From Bacteroidota bacterium (lineage in GTDB: Bacteria; Bacteroidota; Bacteroidia; Chitinophagales; Chitinophagaceae): a stretch of 64,000 nt of DNA. This document shows, piece by piece, positions 1 to 7,099 of this stretch. The notes under the pieces are model-generated. The model saw only the letters and a program-made list of their open reading frames with translations, ran no database searches and was not told the origin of the DNA. The position numbers and the translations under genes are program-made. The stretch lies in contig JAEWKK010000012.1 of assembly GCA_023386045.1 (NCBI GenBank), positions 186,001 through 250,000 on the forward strand. The letters are read 5' to 3'. Each line of letters begins with the position of its first letter. Within the stretch, counting starts at the first letter, position 1.

Positions 1-433
1 CACCAATCCTGTTGCCGGCTACAGCTTTTTCTATGCCTTTGTACAACGATTCCTTGGTGTGTTTAACAAGATCAATCACTTCATCTGCAGGCCTGCCAAT
101 CATAAATGTATAGGCATGATCGCCATGAAAACTATTCTTGTAAGCACCCACGTCAACAGAAACAATATCACCTTCTTTCAACTCATACTTTCCAGGAAAT
201 CCATGCACCACCACATCATTCACAGAAATGCAGGAGTTATAAGGATAGCCATGAAAATTTAGAAAGGAAGGAACGGCCTTATGATCATTTAAAAACTCAC
301 CGATAAAAATATCAATGGATATCGTGGTCATGCCGGGTTTGAGGATCTTTGCCACTTCAGAAAGTGAAAGGCTGACCAGCATGGCGCTTTCGCGCATTAA
401 TTCAATTTCTTCCTTGTTTTTGTAATGGATCAT
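1..433 (-). CDS. map: Type I methionine aminopeptidase, 3' end outside window
   Basis: Removes the initiator methionine from new proteins in the cytosol. I translated the reverse strand from the ATG at 433-431; 144 residues are visible and the C-terminal half lies beyond base 1. Seen: the family signature FHGYPYNSCISVNDVVVHG with the conserved His near its end, then SVDVGAY and FHGDHAYTF, which carry the first two metal-binding Asp residues. The remaining His/Glu ligands would be in the missing part. It follows secY, its usual place in the spc/alpha ribosomal region, but a terminator-like hairpin separates the two. infA and the alpha-operon genes would be expected further left. Confidence 0.95.
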   Translation of the reverse strand, partial: MIHYKNKEEIELMRESAMLVSLSLSEVAKILKPGMTTISIDIFIGEFLNDHKAVPSFLNFHGYPYNSCISVNDVVVHGFPGKYELKEGDIVSVDVGAYKNSFHGDHAYTFMIGRPADEVIDLVKHTKESLYKGIEKAVAGNRIG

Positions 434-442
434 CTGAATTCA

Positions 443-480
443 ACTAAAATAAAAACCTGGCAAGTGAACTTACCAGGTTT
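443..480 (-). terminator. Intrinsic terminator-like hairpin between secY and map
   Basis: Read on the minus strand, a near-perfect 13-bp stem with one mismatch (AAACCTGGTAAGT pairing with ACTTGCCAGGTTT) is followed by TTTTTATTTT. This is the layout of a rho-independent terminator, placed just after secY and ending about 10 bp before the map start. It could end the long ribosomal transcript or attenuate it before map. Confidence 0.7.
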
Positions 481-501
481 CCTTTAAATATTTCTAATCT
501 A

Positions 502-1851
502 TTAATAAGAAGCCTGGGTTACTGTTCTTCCCTGGATCCGTCCACTCTTCATCAGGCCATCATACTGGCGCATCAGAAGTTGTGTTTCGATCTGCTGCAA
601 TGTATCAAGGATAACACCTACCATGATCAGCAGTGATGTTCCGCCGAAGAAAGTAGAGAAGTTGGCCTGCACACCAAGCAACTGGGCAATTCCGGGCAGA
701 ATACCCACGAAGGCAAGTAATACCGCACCTGGCAAAGTGATCTTATCCATGATGGCGCCAATATAATCAGCAGTTGGCTGTCCGGGTTTCACACCAGGAA
801 TAAAACCATTGTTCTGCTTGAGGTTATCTGCTATCTGTTTGGGATTAAAGATCAAAGCCGTATACAGGAAGGTAAATCCAATTACCACAATTGAATAAAT
901 GGCCATGTACCAGATATTCGTGTGATCGGTAAAGATTTTGTATAACCCCTGTCCGGTTTCAGATTGCTGAATGGATTTACTCAGGTTAAAAAGTGTAGGC
1001 AGGAACATGATAGCCTGTGCAAAGATGATTGGCATTACACCAGCACTGTTCACTTTAATAGGAAGGAACTGCCTGGCACCACCAAACTGGCGGTTACCTA
1101 CGATTTGCTTGGCATAGTTCACCGGTATCTTGCGCACTCCCTGCACCAGCAGGATACAACCCATGATGATGAAGATGAGAATCGCAATCTCTACGATGAA
1201 GATCAAAATTGTACCTGAACGTGTTGACTTAGCTCCCAATTCCTGGAAGAAGGATTGTGGAAGCCTGGCCAGGATACCTACCATGATGATCAGTGAAGTA
1301 CCATTACCAAGACCTTTGTCGGTGATCTTCTCACCCATCCACATTACAAATAAGGTTCCTGCAGTCAGCAACAATACAGTTGACAACCAGAAATATCCTG
1401 AATAAGATGGAGCAATACCACCAGGTCCTGCAATCTGCTTCAGATAAGCAACATAAGCAGAAGCCTGAACGATAGTAACGGCAACTGTTAGATAGCGGGT
1501 CCACTGGTTGATCTTCTTACGTCCGCTCTCTCCTTCTTTCTGCATCTTCTGGAACTGTGGAACCAGAACTGTCATCAACTGCATAAAGATGGAAGCAGAG
1601 ATATAAGGCATGATACCCAGTGCAAAAATGGAAGCCTGTGAAAAGGCGCCACCTGCAAAAGTATCGATCAGACCAAGGATACCATTCTTTGAATTGGCCA
1701 TTTGTGCGCTGATGGATTCAGGATCAATTCCTGGAAGCACCACATGTGTACCGATACGATAGATGAAAATAAGGAGCACTGTGAACAGGATCTTGCTGCG
1801 CAACTCATCGATGCTCCAGATATTCTTTAATGTTTGAATGAATTTTTTCAC
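502..1851 (-). CDS. secY: Protein translocase subunit SecY
   Basis: Channel subunit of the SecYEG translocon in the inner membrane, 449 aa, of normal length. The sequence has ten predicted membrane segments. The plug and second helix hold the family signature SIFALGIMPYISASI, and the cytoplasmic loops between later helices are basic, as expected for the SecA/ribosome-binding face. The start codon is GTG at 1851; no ATG lies close by, and the protein begins MKKFIQTLKNIWSIDEL as in other Bacteroidota. It is the last gene before a hairpin terminator and lies 67 bp after rplO. Confidence 0.98.
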   Translation of the reverse strand: MKKFIQTLKNIWSIDELRSKILFTVLLIFIYRIGTHVVLPGIDPESISAQMANSKNGILGLIDTFAGGAFSQASIFALGIMPYISASIFMQLMTVLVPQFQKMQKEGESGRKKINQWTRYLTVAVTIVQASAYVAYLKQIAGPGGIAPSYSGYFWLSTVLLLTAGTLFVMWMGEKITDKGLGNGTSLIIMVGILARLPQSFFQELGAKSTRSGTILIFIVEIAILIFIIMGCILLVQGVRKIPVNYAKQIVGNRQFGGARQFLPIKVNSAGVMPIIFAQAIMFLPTLFNLSKSIQQSETGQGLYKIFTDHTNIWYMAIYSIVVIGFTFLYTALIFNPKQIADNLKQNNGFIPGVKPGQPTADYIGAIMDKITLPGAVLLAFVGILPGIAQLLGVQANFSTFFGGTSLLIMVGVILDTLQQIETQLLMRQYDGLMKSGRIQGRTVTQASY

Positions 1852-1918
1852 GGAAAAAGTTTACGGTCCTTAAAGAAAAAAAAGACGCATGTTTATGCGC
1901 CTCGCAATTTACTGAAAA

Positions 1919-2368
1919 TTACTTCACTATTTCTACAGAACCACCCACTGATTCGATGGCTTGCTTTGCTTTTTCGCTGATAGCGTTTACTTTGAAGGTA
2001 ACCTTTGCTTTCAATTCACCATTACCCAAAACCTTTACCCTGTCTGTCTGGCTGATAAGACCATTGGTGTAAAGATTTTCCAGGGTGAAATCGGTGATGC
2101 TGTATTTCTCAACCAGCTGATCGATCTGACCAAGATTGAAAACTTTATACTCGATACGGTTAGGATTTTTGAATCCACGCTTTGGTACACGACGCTGGAT
2201 TGGCATCTGTCCACCTTCGTGGGCTCTTTTTCTTTTATAACCTGCGCGGCTCTGGCCACCCTTGTTACCTTTTGTTGAAGTTCCACCATGACCGGATGCT
2301 TCACCACGGCCGATTCTTTTTTCCTTGTGTACAGATCCTTTTGCAGGACGTAAATTGTGTAGTTTCAT
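1919..2368 (-). CDS. rplO: Ribosomal protein uL15
   Basis: Large-subunit protein L15, 149 aa. The glycine/lysine-rich N-terminal extension that threads into 23S rRNA is clear (GRGEASGHGGTSTKGNKGG at about residues 19-37), followed by the globular domain ending VGGSVEIVK. It sits between rpmD and secY, the standard spc order. The 92-bp spacer on its rpmD side holds short palindromes. Confidence 0.98.
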   Translation of the reverse strand: MKLHNLRPAKGSVHKEKRIGRGEASGHGGTSTKGNKGGQSRAGYKRKRAHEGGQMPIQRRVPKRGFKNPNRIEYKVFNLGQIDQLVEKYSITDFTLENLYTNGLISQTDRVKVLGNGELKAKVTFKVNAISEKAKQAIESVGGSVEIVK

Positions 2369-2424
2369 TTTTTTGATTTTTACTTACGGGGAATCGCCCC
2401 TCGCTTAATTAATGTTGATGCTTG

Positions 2425-2444
2425 ATACCGGTATTCCGACCGGA
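2425..2444. repeat. Short palindromes in the rpmD-rplO spacer
   Basis: ATACCGGTAT at 2425-2434 is a perfect 10-bp palindrome, followed directly by the imperfect palindrome TCCGACCGGA. It is one of many small inverted repeats in the spacers of this operon. Confidence 0.5.
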
Positions 2445-2460
2445 TGGCTAATGGGAACTA

Positions 2461-2640
2461 TTAAAGTTCAACTACAGAGACCATATGCTCCACCTTGCGA
2501 ACCATACCCAGGATCTGGGGAGTGGCTTCAACTTCTTTAGTGGCATTCATCTTGTTCAGTCCTAAAGCCTTCAGTGTTTGCTTCTGACGCTCCGGCCTGT
2601 CAATAGGGCTCTTTACCAAAGTGATCTTTATCTTTTTCAT
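2461..2640 (-). CDS. rpmD: Ribosomal protein uL30
   Basis: Large-subunit protein L30, 59 aa, too short for a long-ORF scan. It was translated from the ATG at 2640-2638 to the TAA at 2463-2461. The protein starts MKKIKITLVKSPIDRPERQK and ends VEHMVSVVEL, matching the L30 pattern (K-I-T-L-V-K-S-P-I, then R-x-x-Q-x-x-T-L-x-A-L-G-L). It lies between rpsE and rplO, where bacterial L30 belongs. Confidence 0.97.
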   Translation of the reverse strand: MKKIKITLVKSPIDRPERQKQTLKALGLNKMNATKEVEATPQILGMVRKVEHMVSVVEL

Positions 2641-2692
2641 AATTGAGTCTTTTTGTGAAATGAATCTGCTGTACTTAAATACAGAGGTTCAT

Positions 2693-3211
2693 TTACCCGT
2701 TAAATACTTTCTTCAGGCCAATCCTTCTGGTTCTGGAAACGCTGATTGGTTCACGCAACAAAGCCAGGGCTTCAAATGTTGCCTTTACCACGTTGTGTGG
2801 ATTGGCAGAACCCAGTGATTTGGCAAGAACGTCGGTTACACCTGCGCTTTCCAAAACAGCACGCATGGAACCTCCGGCGATCACACCAGTACCATGTGCA
2901 GCTGGCTTGATCAATACTTTAGCGGCGCCAACTTTTGCCAGCTGGTCGTGGGGAACAGTACCGTGCATGATAGGAACCTTGATCAGGTTTTTCTTTGCAT
3001 CCTCGATTCCTTTGGTAATAGCTTCCTGAACTTCTTTGGCCTTACCCAAACCGTGACCTACCACGCCATTTTCATTACCAACCACCACTAATGCAGAGAA
3101 AGAGAACGTACGGCCACCTTTTGTAGTTTTTACCACGCGATTGATAGCAACTACCTTTTCTTTTAATTCAAGGTCGCCTGCTTTTACTCTGTTTAAAATT
3201 GCTTTTGCCAT
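2693..3211 (-). CDS. rpsE: Ribosomal protein uS5
   Basis: Small-subunit protein S5, 172 aa, involved in decoding accuracy. The N-terminal double-stranded RNA-binding half contains KEKVVAINRVVKTTKGGR and the C-terminal half contains GTGVIAGGSMRAVLESAG and SANPHNVVKATFEAL, all standard S5 blocks. The start is preceded by an A/T-rich octad-like repeat rather than a Shine-Dalgarno sequence. Confidence 0.98.
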   Translation of the reverse strand: MAKAILNRVKAGDLELKEKVVAINRVVKTTKGGRTFSFSALVVVGNENGVVGHGLGKAKEVQEAITKGIEDAKKNLIKVPIMHGTVPHDQLAKVGAAKVLIKPAAHGTGVIAGGSMRAVLESAGVTDVLAKSLGSANPHNVVKATFEALALLREPISVSRTRRIGLKKVFNG

Positions 3212-3218
3212 TTTTTAA

Positions 3219-3250
3219 TTTGAAAATTTGAAAATTGCTCAATTTCTCAA
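3219..3250. repeat. Octad tandem repeat upstream of rpsE
   Basis: Four 8-bp units lie in phase: TTTGAAAA, TTTGAAAA, TTGCTCAA, TTTCTCAA. The array occupies the translation-initiation region of rpsE, about 8 bp upstream of its ATG. It is AT-rich and could keep the initiation region unstructured. Confidence 0.6.
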
Positions 3251-3307
3251 TTATATCTTCTGACCCAGGCTTGCATTGAGCAATTGCGCCTTGGGATCAT
3301 TGTTTAA

Positions 3308-3667
3308 TTAGAATACCAGTCCGCCTTCTCTTGCACCATCAGCCACTGCTTTCACACGGCCATGATACAGGTTACCACCGCGGTCAAAAACCACCTGCTC
3401 GATACCCAGTTCTTTTGCTTTGCGGGCAATTGACTGTCCTACCAGTTTGCTTTTTTCAACTTTGTTTCCAGCCTGGGCTGTGATGTCTTTTTCCCTTGAT
3501 GTTGCGGCTGCAAGAGTTACACCGTTATCGTCATCGATCAATTGTACATAAATATCCCTGTTGCTGCGAAATACAGACAAACGAGGCTTCTGTGCGGTAC
3601 CGGCAATCTTTGCGCGAATGCGGTAACGGATATTTTGTCTCCTTGATAATTTTGCGCTTGTTCTCAT
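3308..3667 (-). CDS. rplR: Ribosomal protein uL18
   Basis: Large-subunit protein L18, 119 aa, which binds 5S rRNA with uL5. Typical elements are RRQNIRYRIRAKIAGTAQKP near the N-terminus, LSVFRSNRDIYVQLIDDD, and the C-terminal FDRGGNLYHGRVKAVADGAR with the invariant end GGLVF. It lies between rplF and rpsE. Confidence 0.98.
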   Translation of the reverse strand: MRTSAKLSRRQNIRYRIRAKIAGTAQKPRLSVFRSNRDIYVQLIDDDNGVTLAAATSREKDITAQAGNKVEKSKLVGQSIARKAKELGIEQVVFDRGGNLYHGRVKAVADGAREGGLVF

Positions 3668-3722
3668 TTTCTATTTTTTTATTTCACGATGCTGCCGTGA
3701 AAAATTCAGAATTAAATTATTT

Positions 3723-3750
3723 ACTCACCACTCACTACTTACAATTCACC
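3723..3750. repeat. Heptad tandem array behind rplF
   Basis: Four in-phase 7-bp units: ACTCACC, ACTCACT, ACTTACA, ATTCACC. On the coding strand they read as GGTGAGT-like units starting a few bases after the rplF stop codon. This is the same unit as the arrays at 6237-6271 and 16048-16068. Confidence 0.7.
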
Positions 3751-3755
3751 ATACC

Positions 3756-4310
3756 TTATTTACCAGCTGCTTTACCAGCTTTCTTACGTACCACTTCACC
3801 CACGTAACGAACACCTTTTCCTTTGTATGGCTCAGGCTTGCGAAGACCACGGATCTTGGCAGCAACCTGCCCGATCAACTGGCGGTCGATGCCTTCCAGT
3901 GTAATGGTAGGGTTCTGACCTTTTTCCTGTGCGGTTGCTACTTTGAGTTCTTTTGGAATTTCAAAGACGATGTTGTGAGAATAACCAAGAGCCAGGTCAA
4001 GCAGGTTGCCTGAGTTGGCGGCTTTGAAACCCACACCAATCAGCTCAAGCTTCTTGGTATAACCATCTGTTACGCCTTTCACCAGGTTGGCTACAAGAGC
4101 CCTGGAAAGACCATGCAGTGCACGGTGACGGATCTGGTCTGTAGGACGTGAAATGTTGATGATACCATCTTTCACTTCCACTTTAATATCGCGGTCGATC
4201 GGTTGCTTCAATTCACCTTTTGGGCCTTTTACAGTAACAACATTATCGCTGCCTACTGAAACAGTTACTCCTGATGGAACCGTGATCGGCGCTTTTCCTA
4301 TACGGGACAT
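3756..4310 (-). CDS. rplF: Ribosomal protein uL6
   Basis: Large-subunit protein L6, 184 aa, near the factor-binding site. It has two duplicated domains. The N-terminus is MSRIGKAPITVPSGVTVSV and the C-terminal signature is RKPEPYKGKGVRYVGEVVRK at about residues 155-174. The lysine-rich C-terminus KKAGKAAGK is usual. A heptad array follows the stop codon. Confidence 0.98.
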   Translation of the reverse strand: MSRIGKAPITVPSGVTVSVGSDNVVTVKGPKGELKQPIDRDIKVEVKDGIINISRPTDQIRHRALHGLSRALVANLVKGVTDGYTKKLELIGVGFKAANSGNLLDLALGYSHNIVFEIPKELKVATAQEKGQNPTITLEGIDRQLIGQVAAKIRGLRKPEPYKGKGVRYVGEVVRKKAGKAAGK

Positions 4311-4349
4311 TTTCTTTAGATTTAAATTTTATTATTTTATTTCTTTTCC

Positions 4350-4359
4350 TGACCGGTCA
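4350..4359. repeat. Palindrome TGACCGGTCA in the rpsH-rplF spacer
   Basis: A perfect 10-bp palindrome in the 120-bp spacer between rpsH and rplF. It is listed because of the overall density of palindromes in this operon; alone it could be chance. Confidence 0.35.
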
Positions 4360-4404
4360 GCCTAGTATAGTTCGGCTTAATGTATCAGGAATTTATCTGC
4401 CTGA

Positions 4405-4424
4405 GAACAGGAGCGTTCCTGTTC
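4405..4424. repeat. Hairpin behind rpsH
   Basis: GAACAGGA-GCGT-TCCTGTTC is a perfect 8-bp stem with a 4-base loop, starting 6 bp after the rpsH stop codon. There is no T tract on the rpsH sense side, so it is more likely an RNA-stability or processing element, or a mobile palindrome, than a terminator. Confidence 0.6.
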
Positions 4425-4430
4425 ATTCAA

Positions 4431-4829
4431 TTAATACACGTAGCAAAGAACTTCACCACCTACATTCTGCGCCTTTGCTTCCTTATCGGTCAGTACGCCT
4501 TTTGATGTAGAGATGATGGCGATACCCAAACCGTTTTTCACACGGCGGAAATCACCAGGACTAGCATAGGTACGCAAACCCGGGCGGCTTACACGCTCCA
4601 GTGAATGGATCGCAGGCTGCTTGGTCTGGGCATCATATTTCAAGGCGATCTTAATCAGACCTTGCTTGTTGTCATCTTCAAATTTGTACTTCAGGATATA
4701 ACCCTGGTTGTACAGGATCTCTGTCATACGCTTTTTCAGGTTGGAAGCAGGGATCTCAACAATCCTGTGTCCTGCCATTTGCGCGTTACGGATTCTGGTC
4801 AAAAAATCTGCTATAGGATCTGTTACCAT
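4431..4829 (-). CDS. rpsH: Ribosomal protein uS8
   Basis: Small-subunit protein S8, 132 aa, a primary 16S binder and in many bacteria the translational repressor of the spc operon. Seen: DPIADFLTRIRNAQMAGH at the N-terminus and the C-terminal RNA-binding block ISTSKGVLTDKEA, ending VGGEVLCYVY. Unlike most genes here it has a clear Shine-Dalgarno sequence: GGAGG at 4842-4838, eight bases before the ATG. Confidence 0.98.
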   Translation of the reverse strand: MVTDPIADFLTRIRNAQMAGHRIVEIPASNLKKRMTEILYNQGYILKYKFEDDNKQGLIKIALKYDAQTKQPAIHSLERVSRPGLRTYASPGDFRRVKNGLGIAIISTSKGVLTDKEAKAQNVGGEVLCYVY

Positions 4830-4837
4830 ATTTTTTT

Positions 4838-4842
4838 CCTCC
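4838..4842 (-). promoter_or_regulatory. Shine-Dalgarno sequence of rpsH
   Basis: TAGGAGGAAAAAAATATG on the minus strand: a full GGAGG core with 8-nt spacing to the start codon. Neighbouring ribosomal genes have only A/T-rich leaders, so this is an exception in a lineage known to make little use of Shine-Dalgarno pairing. Confidence 0.75.
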
Positions 4843-4846
4843 TACA

Positions 4847-4862
4847 TTCCGACTTGTCGGAA
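4847..4862. repeat. Palindromic repeat TTCCGAC-TT-GTCGGAA
   Basis: A perfect 7-bp inverted repeat with a 2-base centre, just upstream of the rpsH Shine-Dalgarno sequence. It resembles the short GC-rich palindromes scattered in Bacteroidota intergenic DNA. In the mRNA it would form a small hairpin next to the ribosome-binding site. Confidence 0.6.
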
Positions 4863-4910
4863 CAATTGGATGTTTTAAATTTTTTTTAAAGAGCAGTAGA
4901 ATGTGAGGAT

Positions 4911-4938
4911 ACTGATCACTCAACACTTCCCACTGACC
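4911..4938. repeat. Degenerate heptad array behind rpsN
   Basis: Four in-phase units: ACTGATC, ACTCAAC, ACTTCCC, ACTGACC (pattern ACTnnnC). The array ends 5 bp from the rpsN stop codon. It is a diverged relative of the ACTCACC heptads behind rplF and rplN. Confidence 0.5.
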
Positions 4939-4943
4939 AAATC

Positions 4944-5213
4944 TTACCAGCTTGCTTTTTTCAATCCTGGTATTTTACCATTCAAAGCCATGTCACGAAG
5001 TGCCACGCGGGAGATTCCGAAATGACGGATAAACCCTCTTGGACGACCTGTCATCTGGCAACGGTTCTTCAGACGTACGCTGGAAGAATTCTTTGGAAGT
5101 TCATCCAAAGCTTTCCAGTCGCCGGCAGCTTTCAGTGCTTCTCTTTTTTCAGCATACTGGGCTACCATTTTTTCCCTTTTACGTTGCCTGGCCTTTACTG
5201 ATTCTTTAGCCAT
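4944..5213 (-). CDS. rpsN: Ribosomal protein uS14, zinc-independent form
   Basis: Small-subunit protein S14, 89 aa. The length and the lack of the two CxxC zinc pairs mark it as the long zinc-free (C-) type; the only cysteine is in NRCQMTGRPRGFIRHFGISR, the conserved C-terminal block. It lies between rplE and rpsH as usual. Confidence 0.97.
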   Translation of the reverse strand: MAKESVKARQRKREKMVAQYAEKREALKAAGDWKALDELPKNSSSVRLKNRCQMTGRPRGFIRHFGISRVALRDMALNGKIPGLKKASW

Positions 5214-5225
5214 AGTTTATTTTTT

Positions 5226-5246
5226 ATTTCTGATTTCTGATTTTGA
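5226..5246. repeat. Short heptad repeat upstream of rpsN
   Basis: ATTTCTG, ATTTCTG, ATTTTGA: two exact and one diverged 7-bp unit in the rplE-rpsN spacer, immediately upstream of the rpsN initiation region. Confidence 0.4.
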
Positions 5247-5282
5247 TGATGCTTTCTTAGCAGAAGGCATCCTTTGATCAAA

Positions 5283-5852
5283 TTACTTTTTAATGTTTTT
5301 GAAAGGCATTCCCATTTCTTTCAACAGCTCGTAAGCTTCTTCGTCTGTTTGCGCTGTTGTTACGAATGTGATGTCCATACCGGTGATGCGGTTCACTTTA
5401 TCGATATCGATCTCAGGGAAGATGATTTGCTCAGTAACACCCATGGTATAGTTACCACGGCCGTCAAAAGATTTTTCATTCACGCCTTTGAAATCACGTA
5501 CACGTGGAAGTGCAACAGCGATCAGGCGATCCAGGAATTCATACATTTTATCGCCGCGCAAAGTTACCCTTGCACCGATAGGCATGTTCTTACGCAATTT
5601 GAAGTTAGAGATATCCTTCTTCGACATGGTAGCGATAGCCTTCTGACCACTGATAGTTGTCAGTTCATCCAAAGCGATATCGATCAGCTTCTTATCGTTC
5701 ACAGCACCATTCACACCGCGGTTGATGGCGATCTTCTCCAGTTTTGGAACCTGCATTACAGAGCTGTAATTGAAACGCTTCATCAAAGAAGAAACTACTT
5801 CTTCCCTGTATTTATTTTTTAATCTTGGAGATTGTGTTTTTGTTGTTGCCAT
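5283..5852 (-). CDS. rplE: Ribosomal protein uL5
   Basis: Large-subunit protein L5, 189 aa, which binds 5S rRNA and contacts the small subunit. Blocks seen: VMQVPKLEKIAINRGVNGAV at about residues 33-52, ISNFKLRKNMPIGARVTLRG, and RVRDFKGVNEKSFDGRGNYT. Its ATG shares one base with the rplX stop (TAATG), so the two are probably translationally coupled. A strong Shine-Dalgarno sequence lies in the last codons of rplX. Confidence 0.98.
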   Translation of the reverse strand: MATTKTQSPRLKNKYREEVVSSLMKRFNYSSVMQVPKLEKIAINRGVNGAVNDKKLIDIALDELTTISGQKAIATMSKKDISNFKLRKNMPIGARVTLRGDKMYEFLDRLIAVALPRVRDFKGVNEKSFDGRGNYTMGVTEQIIFPEIDIDKVNRITGMDITFVTTAQTDEEAYELLKEMGMPFKNIKK

Positions 5853-6181
5853 TAGATCACCCCTCCTGATTTTTTAGATATACGAACTTTTTTACCTTCT
5901 TTTTCTTCACGCTTCACTTTAGAAGCCTGTTTGCCATCCCACAACATCACGTTTGAAATGCTGATAGGTGCTTCCTGCTTTACAATACCACCCTTGGTAT
6001 TCTGTGCAGAAGGCTTCGTGTGCTTGGTAACGATGTTGACACCTTCTACCAGCACCTTGCCATCTTCTACCAGCACTTCCTTCACCAGGCGGGGCTTCTT
6101 GAGGTCTTTGTCATCACCTGTGATAACAACCACCTGGTCTCCCTTCCTGATGTTATACTTTGGTTTGAATCTTGTTTTCAT
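5852..6181 (-). CDS. rplX: Ribosomal protein uL24
   Basis: Large-subunit protein L24, 109 aa, an assembly initiator. The KOW motif is at the N-terminus (IRKGDQVVVITGDDKDLKK), followed by VLVEGVNIVTKHTKPS. The C-terminus is basic (KKVRISKKSGGVI). The stop codon overlaps the rplE start by one base, the only overlapping junction in this otherwise loosely spaced operon. Confidence 0.98.
   Translation of the reverse strand: MKTRFKPKYNIRKGDQVVVITGDDKDLKKPRLVKEVLVEDGKVLVEGVNIVTKHTKPSAQNTKGGIVKQEAPISISNVMLWDGKQASKVKREEKEGKKVRISKKSGGVI
5853..5868 (-). promoter_or_regulatory. Shine-Dalgarno sequence of rplE
   Basis: On the minus strand AGGAGGGGTGATCTAATG precedes the start. Most of the extended anti-Shine-Dalgarno complement (GGAGG and GTGATC) is present, inside the 3' end of rplX. 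This is unusually strong for the Bacteroidota. Part of the match is constrained by the rplX C-terminus (GGVI), so selection for translation is likely but not proven. Confidence 0.65.
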
Positions 6182-6236
6182 TTTATTCTTTGTTTTATAT
6201 CCTGATACTGCCAGGAATCTTTTTATTACTTTATAA

Positions 6237-6271
6237 ACTCACCACTCACCACTCACTACTCACTACTCACC
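6237..6271. repeat. Heptad tandem array abutting the rplN stop codon
   Basis: Five perfect-phase 7-bp units: ACTCACC, ACTCACC, ACTCACT, ACTCACT, ACTCACC. On the rplN coding strand they read GGTGAGT/AGTGAGT and begin at the base after the TAA stop (6274-6272). This is the clearest member of the family; related arrays sit behind rplF, rpsN and the flippase-like gene at 15156. Confidence 0.85.
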
Positions 6272-6640
6272 TTATAACACTTCCGGAGCCAGTGAAATGA
6301 TCTTCATATAGCCTTTATCACGCAGTTCGCGGGCAACTGGGCCGAAAATACGCGTGCCTCTGGGTTCGTCAGCTGCGTTGAGGATTACTACTGCATTGTC
6401 ATCGAAACGGATATAAGAACCATCCTTACGACGCAATTTGTTTTTTGTACGAACAATAACAGCCTTGGCTACAGTACCTTTTTTAATACCGCCTGCTGGA
6501 ATGGCATCTTTCACAGATACAACGATCTTGTCTCCAACCCTGGCATAACGCTGTCCACTATTACCCAAAACACGGATACAAAGCACTTCTTTAGCACCAC
6601 TGTTGTCCGCTACATTCAAACGGGATTCTTGCTGGATCAT
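6272..6640 (-). CDS. rplN: Ribosomal protein uL14
   Basis: Large-subunit protein L14, 122 aa, at the subunit interface. It begins MIQQESRLNVADNSGAKEVL and contains GDKIVVSVKDAIPAG, VIVRTKNKLRRKDGSYIRFD and the C-terminal GTRIFGPVARELRDKGYMKI, all strongly conserved. A five-copy heptad array starts directly after the stop codon. Confidence 0.99.
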   Translation of the reverse strand: MIQQESRLNVADNSGAKEVLCIRVLGNSGQRYARVGDKIVVSVKDAIPAGGIKKGTVAKAVIVRTKNKLRRKDGSYIRFDDNAVVILNAADEPRGTRIFGPVARELRDKGYMKIISLAPEVL

Positions 6641-6664
6641 TTTATTTTAGCTTTGAGCCATCCT

Positions 6665-6677
6665 GTCGCAGAGCGAC
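6665..6677. repeat. Small hairpin GTCGC-AGA-GCGAC
   Basis: A perfect 5-bp stem with a 3-base loop in the rpsQ-rplN spacer, another member of the group of short GC-rich palindromes in this operon. Confidence 0.4.
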
Positions 6678-6750
6678 CGATAGCAATTAAAACAATTTTA
6701 TTTCATAAGCACGGCACGCAGCACCTGGCTTCTTTCCGTTGCTTGTCAGA

Positions 6751-7017
6751 TTACTTAACTTTCTCTACGATCTCCACTAATCTCCAACGCTTTGTTTTGC
6801 TCAGTGGACGGCTTTCCATGATGCGGACAACGTCGCCGATGCTCGCTTCATTTTTTTCGTCATGCGCATGAAACTTGGTAGTTTTTTTAATGAACTTACC
6901 ATAAATGGGGTGCTTTACTTTACGTTCAACCGCAACAGTGATGGTTTTAGTCATCTTGTTGCTGGTTACAACCCCAACTCTTTCTTTTCTGATTTTTCTT
7001 GTTACTATTTCAGCCAT
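6751..7017 (-). CDS. rpsQ: Ribosomal protein uS17
   Basis: Small-subunit protein S17, 88 aa. The OB-fold blocks are clear: RKERVGVVTSNKMTKTITVA near the N-terminus, KHPIYGKFIKKTTKFHAHDE in the middle, and GDVVRIMESRPLSKTKRWRL near the end. The heptad repeat at 7025-7059 covers its upstream initiation region. Confidence 0.98.
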   Translation of the reverse strand: MAEIVTRKIRKERVGVVTSNKMTKTITVAVERKVKHPIYGKFIKKTTKFHAHDEKNEASIGDVVRIMESRPLSKTKRWRLVEIVEKVK

Positions 7018-7024
7018 ATTATAA

Positions 7025-7059
7025 GCTTTGGGCTTTGAGCTTCGAGCTACAAGCTTTGA
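7025..7059. repeat. GCTTTGA heptad array upstream of rpsQ
   Basis: Five in-phase 7-bp units: GCTTTGG, GCTTTGA, GCTTCGA, GCTACAA, GCTTTGA. It is a second heptad family, distinct in sequence from ACTCACC, placed 8 bp upstream of the rpsQ start codon. Weaker AGCT-rich copies continue to about 7095. Confidence 0.75.
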
Positions 7060-7099
7060 ACCTTCAGATCCTTAGCTCCAGCTCACAGCTCTTTGCTGT

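Noticed and set aside
59..306. Two overlapping plus-strand frames at the left edge
   Set aside because: Antisense to map, whose conserved motifs are clear on the minus strand.
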